This document shows, in pieces, positions 15,818-24,426 of a DNA stretch of 64,000 nt. Numbering within the stretch: position 1 is the stretch's first letter; each line of letters starts with the position of its first letter. Position numbers and translations under genes: made by a program. A model generated the notes under the pieces. That model saw only the letters and a program-made list of their open reading frames with translations. It was not told the DNA's origin and made no database searches. The stretch is from Streptomyces sp. NRRL WC-3742 (GTDB lineage Bacteria > Actinomycetota > Actinomycetes > Streptomycetales > Streptomycetaceae): assembly GCF_000720635.1 (NCBI RefSeq), contig NZ_JOCF01000030.1, positions 1 through 64,000 of the forward strand, given 5' to 3'.

Positions 15818-17032
15818 CTACTGGTTCTGCTTCTGGCTCTGGTTCTGGCTCTGGCCCTGGTGGGCCGACAGGCCGACCTGGTGGGGCAGGCCCGTGCCGC
15901 CCGGGGGCTCGTACTGCAGGAGCAGCATCGCCGCGTCGTCGCCGAGCTGGCGGCCGACGTGGCGCACCACGTCCTCGTGGAGGCGCTCCAGGACGTCCGC
16001 CGGGTGGCCGGCCGCGCAGAGCGGGAGGCGTTCGGCGAGCGGGTAGAAGGTGCCGGCGCGGTCGCGGGCCTCGATCACGCCGTCGGTGAACAGCAGCACC
16101 CGGTCCCCGCCGCGCAGCGCCACCCGGTGCACCGGCGGGCGTACGTCGGCCGGGTCGAGGACGCCCAACGGCGGTACGGTCTGGTCGAGTTCGAGGGTCT
16201 GGACGTCGCCGCCGCGCAGCAGCAGCGGCGAGGGGTGGCCGCAGTTGACGAGTTCGGCGGTGCCGTCGGGGCCGACGCCGATCAGGACCAGGGTGACGAA
16301 CTCCTCCTCCACGCCCGGGTGCTCGTTCTCGTGCAGGGCCCGGTCAAGGCTGACGGCCAGCCAGCCGGCGACCCGGTCCAGGGCCGCCTCCTGGTGGGCG
16401 GCCTCGCGGAAGGCGCCGAGGACGGCGGCGGCGGTCTCCACCGCGCCGAGGCCCTTGCCGCGGACGTCGCCGACCACGGCCCGCACCCCGTGCCGGGTGT
16501 TGACGACCTCGTACAGGTCCCCGCCGATGCGGGCGTGCGCGGCGGCGGCCTCGTAGTGGACGGCGGCCCGTACGGTGCCGACCCGCTCGGGGACGGGCCG
16601 CAGCAGGACGCGGCGGGCGATGGAGGCGACGAGCTGGGCGTCGGCGAGCGCCCGTTCCTGGCGCAGCCTCAGGGTGGCGCTGACCCAGCCGATCGCGGCG
16701 ACGAGCAGGATCGCGAAGACGCTGGCGGCGTGCACGGACTGGCCGAGCGCGTCGCTGCGGAAGGCCATCAGGAAGGCCACGGCCTCGGTGCACAGGCCGA
16801 TGGCGAGCGGGTACCAGGTGCGGCGGCTGACCACGGCGGCCAGCGCGGGGACGGCGGTGAGGGCCGGTTCGACGGTCACCTCGGTGCCACTGAGGTAGTC
16901 GAGGGCGACGATCAGCGCCATGCCGATGAAGGGCAGCGCGAGCGCCGTCCTCGGCCAGGTGCCGGTCGTTCCCGCGGCGGTGCCCGGGGTCGGTCCGGTG
17001 AACCGCTCTCTGATCCATCCGGTCGCGCTCAA
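15818..17032 (-). CDS. Membrane-anchored SpoIIE/PP2C-type phosphatase
   Basis: A 404-residue Ser/Thr phosphatase (RsbU/SpoIIE, PPM fold) with about four N-terminal membrane helices (e.g. TALALPFIGMALIVALDYL, VFAILLVAAIGWVSA). The catalytic half contains GGDLYEVV, VVGDVRGKG (metal-binding Asp), NCGHPSPLLL and LLFTDGVIEARD. Family members dephosphorylate anti-anti-sigma factors in partner-switch stress pathways. The C-terminus ends in GQSQNQSQKQNQ, encoded by a degenerate 6-bp repeat, a tail not expected for the family. No anti-sigma partner gene is adjacent. The 190 bp between its start and adnB carries no gene. Confidence 0.9.
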   Translation of the reverse strand: MSATGWIRERFTGPTPGTAAGTTGTWPRTALALPFIGMALIVALDYLSGTEVTVEPALTAVPALAAVVSRRTWYPLAIGLCTEAVAFLMAFRSDALGQSVHAASVFAILLVAAIGWVSATLRLRQERALADAQLVASIARRVLLRPVPERVGTVRAAVHYEAAAAHARIGGDLYEVVNTRHGVRAVVGDVRGKGLGAVETAAAVLGAFREAAHQEAALDRVAGWLAVSLDRALHENEHPGVEEEFVTLVLIGVGPDGTAELVNCGHPSPLLLRGGDVQTLELDQTVPPLGVLDPADVRPPVHRVALRGGDRVLLFTDGVIEARDRAGTFYPLAERLPLCAAGHPADVLERLHEDVVRHVGRQLGDDAAMLLLQYEPPGGTGLPHQVGLSAHQGQSQNQSQKQNQ

Positions 17033-17223
17033 CTTCGGTCTCTCCAGCAGAAGTCGCGGATGCCCGTGGGCACCTGCGGTGATGACTGAGGGTTAGGAGG
17101 TGTGGTCCTCGCTGGCGGCCGGAGCACGGGGGTTGACCGGTTACCGACCCCACAATAGGCGCGAAACGTGCATGACGCACAGGTTTCGGACATCGGCGTG
17201 ATGAGTTGGATGCTCTGTGTGAC

Positions 17224-20200
17224 TCATTCTTCACTGTTCCCGATCAGGAGCCGTTCCAACTCTTTTCGGTCGGGAAGTCCTTCCGGGCGCACGATCCGTC
17301 CGCTGCGGACGTACAGGAACGAGGCCGTGACCTGCTCGGGATCGACCCCCGCCTGCTCGGCCCAGGCGAGCCGGTAGACCGCGAGCTGCAACGGGTCGGC
17401 GCTCTCCTCGCGGTGAGTCTTCCAGTCCACCACTTCGTAGCGTGACGCACCACCGGATTCCGACACTGCGTCACCTTCCCGGTAGACCGCGTCGATCCGG
17501 CCGCGCACCACCCGCCCGGCCAGCACCAGCTGGAACGGCGCCTCCACCCGCAACGGCTTGCGCTGCGCGTACGGGGTGCGCAGGAACGCCTCCTTGAGGC
17601 GCTCCAGGTCCTGCTCGTCCTCGATGCCGTCGTCGTCGGCGCCGGGCAGCGCGCCGGGCTCGATCAGCAGCAGCGGCTCGATCCGGGACTGCACCCAGGC
17701 GTGGAAGCGGGTGCCGCGCCGGGCGGCGGGCTGCGGCGGGCGGGGCATCGGGCGGGCCAAATCGTGGGCGAAGCCGTCGGGGTCGGCGGCCAGGCGCAGC
17801 AGCTGGGTGGCGGACAGCGCCCCGGGCAGCGGCACGTCGCGGGCGGTGCGCCGGGAGCGCTCCAGCTCGCCGAGCAGGGCGGTCAGGTCGCGGTCCCAGG
17901 AGGCGACCTGGCGCTGGTCCTCCACCGCCATGGGTTCCGCCTCGGGGGCGGGCGCTCCGGCGAGGCGGGCGTGCACGACCTCGGCGACGCGGCGGCGGGC
18001 GTGCTGGGCGGCGGGGTCGAGCGGCAGCGGCCAGGGGCGTTCGACGGGGGCGGCCAGCGCCGGGTTCTCGGCGCCCTTGACCGGCGGCTCGGCCCAGTGC
18101 TCCACCTCCCCGGCGCCGGGCCGCTCGCAGTGCTCGCGCAACAGCTCCAGGAAGGGGGACGGGCCCCGGACGGTCTTCTGGCTGGGCCCCCACCAGTGCC
18201 CGGAGGCGAGCAGCAGCGAGCGGGGGCGGGTGAACGCGACGTAGCCCAGGCGCAGTTCCTCGGTGGCGGAGTGCTCGGCGAGCTGTTTGCGGAACGCCGT
18301 CATGGACTTGGAGGTCCAGCCGCCGTGCACGTCGGGCAGGGTGGCGGCGTCGCCGCGCAGGGCGTGCGGGAGCACGCGCTTGGTGCTGGTCCAGCGTTCG
18401 CGCGTGCCGGTGGAGGGGAACGCCCCCTTGACCAGGCCGGGGACGGCCACCACGTCCCACTCCAGGCCCTTGGACTTGTGGGCGGTGAGCACCTTCACGG
18501 TGTCCTCGCCGCCGGGCAGGCTGGAGTCGAGGCCGCGTTCGTACTCCTGGGCGGCGCGCAGGAAGCCGAGGAAGGCGGGCAGCCCGGGGTCGCCGTCGAG
18601 GTCGGCGAAGGAGGCGGCGACGTCGAGGAAGGCGTGCAGGGTCTCGCGCCGGCGGGCGGCCAGGGCCTGCGGGGAGGCGGCGAGTTCGACCTCCAGGCCC
18701 GTGACGGTCAGCACCCGGTGGAGCACGTCCATCAGCGGGTCGGCCAGCGAGCGGCGCAGTTCCCGCAGTTCGCGGGCGAGGCGGGCGAAGCGCACCCGGG
18801 CCTCGGCGGAGAAGGGCAGCTCGTCGGACTGGTCCACTTCCAGGAAGGTCTCGACGGCGTCGGCCAGCGAGACGACCTCGGTCGGGTCGGCCTCGGCGAC
18901 GGCGGCGGCCAGCGCCTCCGTGCCGCCGGGGCGTTCGGTGTGCACCAGGTCGGCGGCGCGGCGCCCGAGCAGGGCGAGGTCTCGCGGGCCGATGCGCCAG
19001 CGCGGGCCGATCAGCAGGCGCACGAGGGCGGCGTTGGCGGTCGGGTCCTGGAGTACCTCGCAGACGGCCACCAGGTCGGCCACCTCCGGGAGTTGGAGCA
19101 GCCCGCCCAGGCCCACGACCTCCACGGGCACCTCACGGGCGACGAGGGCGGCGTGGATGTCGGGGAAGGCGGCGCCGCCGCGGCACAGCACGGCGATGCG
19201 CCCGGGCGCGGTGCCGGTGCGCACCAGGTGGGCGATGGAGTCGGCGAGCCAGTCGATCTCCTCGGCGTGGGTGTCGAGCAGTGCGGCGCGCACGTAGCCG
19301 TCCTGCTCGGCGCCGGGGGCGGGGCGCAGCGCCTCGACGCCCTCGTGCATGGCGCGCAGGGGGGCGGCGAGTTCGTTGGCGAAGGCGAGCAGCCGCCCGC
19401 CGCTGCGGCGGTTCTCGCTGAGCGCGTACCGCGCGGCGGGGCTGCCGTCGGCGTTCGGGAAGTGCCGGGGGAAGTCGTCGAGGTTGGCGACGGAGGCGCC
19501 GCGCCAGCCGTAGATGGCCTGGCAGGGGTCGCCGACGGCGGTGACGGGGTGGCCGGTGCCCCTGCCGTCGCGGGTGGCGCCGAACAGGCCCGCGAGCATG
19601 AGGCGCTGGGCGACGGAGGTGTCCTGGTACTCGTCGAGCAGGACGACCCTGGACTGGCCGCGCAGCAGTTCGCCGACCTCGGGGCGCTGCTGGGCGAGGC
19701 GGGCGGCGGCCGCTATCTGGTCGCCGAAGTCCATGAGGCCCGCGGTGTGCTTGCGACGGCGGTAGTCCTCGACGAGGCGCAGCAGTTCGAGCCGGGCGCG
19801 GGCGGTGGCGGGCACGGCCCGCAGGTCGTCGTTGGTGAGCTTGACGGTGGCGAGGGTGTCGAGGAGGTCCTCGTCGAAGGCGCGCAGGGCGGCGGGTTCG
19901 ACGAGGTGTTCGGCGAGTTCGCCGTCGAGGGCGGTGAGGTCGGCGACGAGGTTGGCGAAGGTGCCGGTGAGGGCGGGGAAGGGTCCCTTGGCGGTGCGCA
20001 GCACCTTGGCGGCGAGCTGGAAGCGGGTGGCGTCGGCGAGCAGCCGTACGTCCGGCTCGATGCCGATGCGCAGGCCGTGTTCCTTGAGGAGGCGGCCGGC
20101 GAAGGCGTGGTAGGTGGAGATCTCGGGTTCGCCGAGGGGGTCGGTGTCGTCGCGGTCGGTGACGCCGGCGCGCAGCAGGGCGGTGCGCACGCGTTCGGCG

Positions 20201-20427
20201 AGTTCGCCGGCGGCCTTGTTGGTGAAGGTGAGGCCGAGGACCTCGTCGGGGCGTACGGCGCCGGAGCCGACGAGCCAGACGACGCGGGCGGCCATGACGG
20301 TGGTCTTGCCGGAGCCGGCTCCGGCGACGATCACGGCGGGTGCGAGGGGGGCGCCGATGGCGGCCATCTGCTCCCGGTTGAACGGGATGCCGAGCAGCTC
20401 CTTGAGCTGGTCGGGATGGCTGAGCAC
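17224..20427 (-). CDS. adnB: Helicase-nuclease AdnB subunit
   Basis: A 1067-residue UvrD-like motor joined to a RecB-type nuclease. Walker A is GAGSGKT (K41), motif II is LLDEYQDTSVAQR, and the C-terminal nuclease strand is YEVVDWKTHRE with a following QLAVYRLAW (QhxxY motif). Size, domain order and position directly after the adnA-like gene match AdnB of the mycobacterial AdnAB double-strand-break resection complex. No Cys cluster is present, as expected for this subunit. The GTG at 20427 is preferred because GGGGTG lies upstream; a GTG at 20436 is in frame. Longer readings merely translate the neighbouring gene out of frame. Confidence 0.88.
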   Translation of the reverse strand: MLSHPDQLKELLGIPFNREQMAAIGAPLAPAVIVAGAGSGKTTVMAARVVWLVGSGAVRPDEVLGLTFTNKAAGELAERVRTALLRAGVTDRDDTDPLGEPEISTYHAFAGRLLKEHGLRIGIEPDVRLLADATRFQLAAKVLRTAKGPFPALTGTFANLVADLTALDGELAEHLVEPAALRAFDEDLLDTLATVKLTNDDLRAVPATARARLELLRLVEDYRRRKHTAGLMDFGDQIAAAARLAQQRPEVGELLRGQSRVVLLDEYQDTSVAQRLMLAGLFGATRDGRGTGHPVTAVGDPCQAIYGWRGASVANLDDFPRHFPNADGSPAARYALSENRRSGGRLLAFANELAAPLRAMHEGVEALRPAPGAEQDGYVRAALLDTHAEEIDWLADSIAHLVRTGTAPGRIAVLCRGGAAFPDIHAALVAREVPVEVVGLGGLLQLPEVADLVAVCEVLQDPTANAALVRLLIGPRWRIGPRDLALLGRRAADLVHTERPGGTEALAAAVAEADPTEVVSLADAVETFLEVDQSDELPFSAEARVRFARLARELRELRRSLADPLMDVLHRVLTVTGLEVELAASPQALAARRRETLHAFLDVAASFADLDGDPGLPAFLGFLRAAQEYERGLDSSLPGGEDTVKVLTAHKSKGLEWDVVAVPGLVKGAFPSTGTRERWTSTKRVLPHALRGDAATLPDVHGGWTSKSMTAFRKQLAEHSATEELRLGYVAFTRPRSLLLASGHWWGPSQKTVRGPSPFLELLREHCERPGAGEVEHWAEPPVKGAENPALAAPVERPWPLPLDPAAQHARRRVAEVVHARLAGAPAPEAEPMAVEDQRQVASWDRDLTALLGELERSRRTARDVPLPGALSATQLLRLAADPDGFAHDLARPMPRPPQPAARRGTRFHAWVQSRIEPLLLIEPGALPGADDDGIEDEQDLERLKEAFLRTPYAQRKPLRVEAPFQLVLAGRVVRGRIDAVYREGDAVSESGGASRYEVVDWKTHREESADPLQLAVYRLAWAEQAGVDPEQVTASFLYVRSGRIVRPEGLPDRKELERLLIGNSEE

Positions 20428-20504
20428 GGCGGTCACCCCGCAACCGTAACCGGAGCTTCGGACAGGCTTCACCCGGCGGGCGCCGCTCGACCGGCGCCCG
20501 GCCG

Positions 20505-23500
20505 TCACTCCACCAGCTGGGCCCCGTCGCGCTGGGCGGAGCAGCTGCGGCGGAAGGAGCAGCGGTCGCAGCCGCCCCCGGTCTGGGGGACGAACCGTTC
20601 GGCGAGGACCTTGCCGGCGGCCTCGGCGAGCAGGTTCTCGATCCAGGGATCGCCCTCGGGCGGTTCCTGGCGCTGGACCTTGGGGCTGTCCTGGTCGGCC
20701 TTGGCGGCGGCCTCGCGCAGGTGGACGAGTTCGGCGCCGCCGGCGGCCGGGGGCCGGGCGTCGAAGCCGGGCAGCTCGTTGAGGGCCCCGGCGCGGACGG
20801 CGAGCTGGTAGACGGCGAGCTGCTTGTGGTCGGGCAGGGACTTGTCGCTGGGGATCTGCTTGCCGGTCTTGAAGTCGACGACGTAGGCGCGCCCGGCCGC
20901 GTCCTTCTCGACGCGGTCCATGGAGCCGCGGATGCGTACGGAGACGCCGCCGACGTCGAGGGTGAGGTCGAAGCCGTGCTCGGTGGCGACGAGGTCGCGG
21001 CCGCGTTCGAGGACGTGCCAGTTGAGGAAGCGTTCCAGGGCGTCGCGGGCGGCGGTCTTCTCCTGCTGGGACTTCCAGGGGGCGTCGAAGGCGAGGGCGT
21101 CCCAGACGGTGTCGAGGCGTTCCATGAGGACGGCGAGGTCGGCGGGGGTGCGGCCGGAGCCGACCTCGTCGGCGAGGGCGTGGACGACGTTGCCGAAGCC
21201 CTGGGCGGCGGAGCCGGGGGCGCGGGCCTTGACCTCCTTGTCGAGGAACCACTGCAGGGAGCAGTTCTCGAGCTGTTCGAGGCCGCTGCCGGACAGCCGT
21301 ACGGGCAGGTCGGGGCTGCGCAGGGGCTCGGGGGCGGTGGTGGGCTCGTCCAGGCCCCACCAGCGGTCGGGGTGGGCGGCGGGCACGAGCGGCAGCCCGT
21401 CCTCGTCGGTGGCGGCGGCGAGGACGGCGAGGCGTTCGGCGGCGGCGCGGCGCAGTTCGGGGCTGCGGGCGGGGTCGACGGTGACGGCGCGCAGCTCGGC
21501 GACGAGGGCGGCGACGGAGAGCGGGCGGCGCGGGCGGTGGGTGACGTCCTCGACGGTGACGGGCGGGGTGCGGCGCACGACCTTGCCGGTCCTGGGGTCG
21601 ACGTCCTCGCGGTAGAGCTCGCGCAGGAAGCGGGAGGGTTCGTCGCCGTCGTCGGCCGGGGCCTTGACGGCGGTGACGATCAGCCGGTCCTTGGCGCGGG
21701 TGGCGGCGACGTAGAAGAGGCGGCGTTCCTCGCCGAGGAGGGCGGCCGGGGAAAGGGGTTCGGCGAGGCCGTCACGGCCGATGCGGTCGGCTTCGAGGAG
21801 GGAGCCGCGGCGGCGCAGGTCGGGCCAGAGGCCGTCCTGGACGCCGGCGACGACGACGAGGCGCCACTCGAGGCCCTTGGAGCGGTGGGCGGTCATCAGC
21901 CGGACGGCCTCGGGGCGGACGGTGCGCACGGTGAGGGTGTCGGCGGCGATGTCCTGGGCGTCGAGTTCGGCGAGCAGGTCGAGGGCGCTGCGGTGGCCGG
22001 TGACCTGCTCCTCGGCGCGGGCGGCGGTCTCGAACAGGGCGCACAGGGCGTCGAGGTCGCGGTCGGCGTTGCGGCCGGCGGCGCCGCCGCGCAGGGCGGC
22101 GCGCTCCAGGCGCTCGCGCCAGCGGCGGCTGCCGTCCCACAGCTCCCACAGGGCCTCCTCGGCGGTGCAGCCGCCTGCGAGGCGTTCGCGGACCTTGCGC
22201 AGCAGGGTGCCGAGGTCGCGGGCGCGCCGGGCGTGGGCGGGGTCGAGGGCGACGAGGCGCTCGGGTTCGGCGAGGGCCTCGCGGATGAGCTCCCCGGCGG
22301 GGCGGGGCACGCCGGGGACGCCGTCGGCGCGCAGGGCGGCGCGTTCCTCCTCACGCAGGGCGCGGCCGAGGCGGCGCAGGTCGGCGCCGTCGAGTCCGCC
22401 GAGGGGGCCGGTGAGCAGGGTGTGGGCGAGGTCGACGGTGAGCGGGTCGGGTGTGTCGAGGTCGCCGGCCTTGTCGCGGGCGGCCTGCTCGGCGCAGACC
22501 CGCAGGGCGAGCAGCAGCTGGGCGACGGCGGGCTCCTCGCGCAGCGGCAGGTCGTCGCCGTCGATCTCCAGGGGGACGCCGGCGGCGCCGAGGGCCCGCC
22601 GCACACCCGGTATGGAGCGGGCGCCGGCGCGCACCAGGACGGCCATCTCGCCCCAGGGCACCCCGTCCTCCAGGTGGGCGCGGCGCAGCAGGTCGGCGAC
22701 GGAGTCGAGCTCGGCGCCGGGGGTGGGGTAGGTGTACACCTCGACGCGGCCGCCCTCGCGGGAGGGGAGCAGTCCCCGGTGCTGGGCGAGCTTGTCGGCG
22801 GGCAGTCGGCCCATGGGCATGCGGCGGGCGATCTCGCGGGAGGCGGCAAGCAGCACGGCGCCGGAGCGGCGGGAGACGCGCAGCACCTTGACGTCGGCGG
22901 GGGCGCCGTCGGCGCGGCGGAAGGTGTGGGGGAAGTCGAGGATGCCGTTGATGTCGGCGCCGCGGAAGGCGTAGATCGACTGGTCGGGGTCGCCGACGGC
23001 GACGAGGTCGCGGCCCTGCCCGGCGAGGCGGCGCAGCAGCCGGACCTGGCTGGGGTCGGTGTCCTGGTACTCGTCGACGAAGACGACCTCGTAGCGCCGG
23101 CGCAGGTCCTCCTCGACGTCGGGGCGCTCGGCGAGCAGGACGGCGCGGTGGACGAGTTCGGCGTAGTCGAGGACGCCGCGCAGGTCGAGGACGTCGAGGT
23201 AGTCGGCGAGGAAGTGGGCGGCGGCGGCCCAGTCGGGGCGCTGGACGCCCTGGGCGAAGCGTTCCAGTTCCCGTTCGCCGAGGCCGAGCTCGCGGCTGCG
23301 GGCGAGGACGGCGCGGACCTCGTCGGCGAAGCCGCGCGTGGTGAGGCAGGCGCGCAGGTCCAGCGGCCAGGCGATGCGGCCCCGGCCCGCCTTGGCGTCC
23401 TCGGCGCCGCCGGCGAGCAGTTCGCGGACCATGACGTCCTGTTCGGGGCCGGAGAGCAGCCGCAGCGGCTCGGCGTAGTCCCCGGGGGCCTGGTGGGCGC

Positions 23501-23822
23501 GCAGGAGGGCGTAGCAGAAGGAGTGGAAGGTGGTGGCCTGGGGGGCGGCGGCGCTGGCGCCCAGGCGCCCGGACATCCGGTCGCGCAGTTCCATGGCGGC
23601 CTTGCGGCTGAAGGTGAGGACCAGGATGCGCTCGGGGTCGGTGCCCTCCTCGATGCGGCGGGCGACGGCCTCGACGAGGGTGGTGGTCTTGCCGGTGCCC
23701 GGCCCGGCGAGGACGAGCAGCGGGCCGCCGCGGTGCTCGACGACGGCGCGCTGGTACTCGTCCAGGGCGGGCGGGTCGGGCTGGGCGAGCGGGCTGCGCA
23801 CGAGCCGGTAGGGGGAGGTCAC
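20505..23822 (-). CDS. adnA: Helicase-nuclease AdnA subunit
   Basis: A 1105-residue UvrD-like motor plus RecB-type nuclease. Walker A is GPGTGKT (K45), after DEYQRAVV. Motif II is FVDEYQDTDPSQ. Further motifs include LMTAHRSKGLEWRLVVV and RRLFYVAATRAKDRL. The nuclease strand is AYVVDFKTGK with QLAVYQLAV. An early ENCSLQWFL cysteine plus C1085, C1088 and C1094 (CDRCSFRRSC) form the Fe-S cluster pattern seen in AddB/AdnA nucleases. The pair with adnB on one strand (77-bp gap) implies an operon. Role: ATP-driven DNA end resection for recombination repair. The GTG at 23822 has AGGA upstream. Confidence 0.9.
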   Translation of the reverse strand: MTSPYRLVRSPLAQPDPPALDEYQRAVVEHRGGPLLVLAGPGTGKTTTLVEAVARRIEEGTDPERILVLTFSRKAAMELRDRMSGRLGASAAAPQATTFHSFCYALLRAHQAPGDYAEPLRLLSGPEQDVMVRELLAGGAEDAKAGRGRIAWPLDLRACLTTRGFADEVRAVLARSRELGLGERELERFAQGVQRPDWAAAAHFLADYLDVLDLRGVLDYAELVHRAVLLAERPDVEEDLRRRYEVVFVDEYQDTDPSQVRLLRRLAGQGRDLVAVGDPDQSIYAFRGADINGILDFPHTFRRADGAPADVKVLRVSRRSGAVLLAASREIARRMPMGRLPADKLAQHRGLLPSREGGRVEVYTYPTPGAELDSVADLLRRAHLEDGVPWGEMAVLVRAGARSIPGVRRALGAAGVPLEIDGDDLPLREEPAVAQLLLALRVCAEQAARDKAGDLDTPDPLTVDLAHTLLTGPLGGLDGADLRRLGRALREEERAALRADGVPGVPRPAGELIREALAEPERLVALDPAHARRARDLGTLLRKVRERLAGGCTAEEALWELWDGSRRWRERLERAALRGGAAGRNADRDLDALCALFETAARAEEQVTGHRSALDLLAELDAQDIAADTLTVRTVRPEAVRLMTAHRSKGLEWRLVVVAGVQDGLWPDLRRRGSLLEADRIGRDGLAEPLSPAALLGEERRLFYVAATRAKDRLIVTAVKAPADDGDEPSRFLRELYREDVDPRTGKVVRRTPPVTVEDVTHRPRRPLSVAALVAELRAVTVDPARSPELRRAAAERLAVLAAATDEDGLPLVPAAHPDRWWGLDEPTTAPEPLRSPDLPVRLSGSGLEQLENCSLQWFLDKEVKARAPGSAAQGFGNVVHALADEVGSGRTPADLAVLMERLDTVWDALAFDAPWKSQQEKTAARDALERFLNWHVLERGRDLVATEHGFDLTLDVGGVSVRIRGSMDRVEKDAAGRAYVVDFKTGKQIPSDKSLPDHKQLAVYQLAVRAGALNELPGFDARPPAAGGAELVHLREAAAKADQDSPKVQRQEPPEGDPWIENLLAEAAGKVLAERFVPQTGGGCDRCSFRRSCSAQRDGAQLVE

Positions 23823-23854
23823 ACCATGTCCTGGGGCGTTTCGGGCGATCGGGT

Positions 23855-23879
23855 GGGCGGGCCCGCGTGGGGCCCGCCC
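23855..23879 (-). terminator. Hairpin between the ATL gene and adnA
   Basis: GGGCGGGCC / GGCCCGCCC, a 9-bp GC-only stem with a 7-nt loop, 26 bp after the alkyltransferase-like gene stop and upstream of adnA. It may separate the two transcription units, though no T-run follows. Confidence 0.45.
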
Positions 23880-23904
23880 GCATCGAGCCTACGATCCTGC
23901 CCCG

Positions 23905-24291
23905 TCAATCCCGTCCGTGTGGCGCTTTCGCCGTTTCCGGTGACGGCTCGAGGCCGTCCCAGCGGGCGCGGCGCAGGTCGACGCGGGGCGGGTCGGCGAG
24001 GTCGCGCAGCGGGGTGCCCTCGTCGCCGTAGTGGGCGAGGGCGCGGTGCTCGTGGCCGGGCAGGAGGCGGCCGTCGGCGCGGATGACCCGCCACCAGGGC
24101 ACGGAGGCGCCGTAGAGTGCCATGACGCGGCCGACCTGCCGGGGGCCGCCCTGTCCGAGGTATTCGGCGACGTCCCCGTAGGTCATCACCCTGCCGGGTG
24201 GAATCCGCTCGGTCAGGTCGAGCACGAGTTCGGCGAAGGCGGGAAGGGCGCCCGGCGGGCCTTCCTGTGTCACGTCCGTCACCTGCGGCAT
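23905..24291 (-). CDS. Alkyltransferase-like (ATL) DNA-binding protein
   Basis: A 128-residue MGMT-fold protein. IPPGRVMTYGDVAEYLG and GRVMALYGASVPWWRVI match the O6-alkylguanine-DNA alkyltransferase DNA-binding domain, but the catalytic PCHR motif reads PWWR. Loss of the cysteine makes it an ATL protein, which binds alkylated guanine and flags it for nucleotide excision repair instead of removing the alkyl group. Most ATLs have PWHR, so the second Trp is unusual. The ATG at 24291 has GAGGAAGA just upstream. Position near adnAB matches the MGMT-like Rv3204. Confidence 0.85.
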   Translation of the reverse strand: MPQVTDVTQEGPPGALPAFAELVLDLTERIPPGRVMTYGDVAEYLGQGGPRQVGRVMALYGASVPWWRVIRADGRLLPGHEHRALAHYGDEGTPLRDLADPPRVDLRRARWDGLEPSPETAKAPHGRD

Positions 24292-24426
24292 TCTTCCTCA
24301 CCGGGGTGCGCGGCGGGGCCGGTCCGTACGATCCGCCGCGCCCGATCCGGCCCCTGTCCAGCGCGGGGGCGCGGGGCATGCCACCATCTTCCGGGGCGGT
24401 GAGTGGTGATACGAGGACAAGACCAG

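Noticed and set aside
15820..15870. Phase-variation switch
   Set aside because: The repeat unit is 6 bp, so slippage would stay in frame and could not turn the gene off.
20428..21360. N-terminal extension fusing adnB with the region upstream
   Set aside because: The added 311 residues are an out-of-frame reading of adnA. A GTG with GGGGTG at 20427 gives a normal AdnB.
20721..24086. 1121-residue plus-strand ORF opposite adnA
   Set aside because: Low-complexity Gly/Ala/Glu/Val product caused by GC-rich codons of adnA read in reverse.
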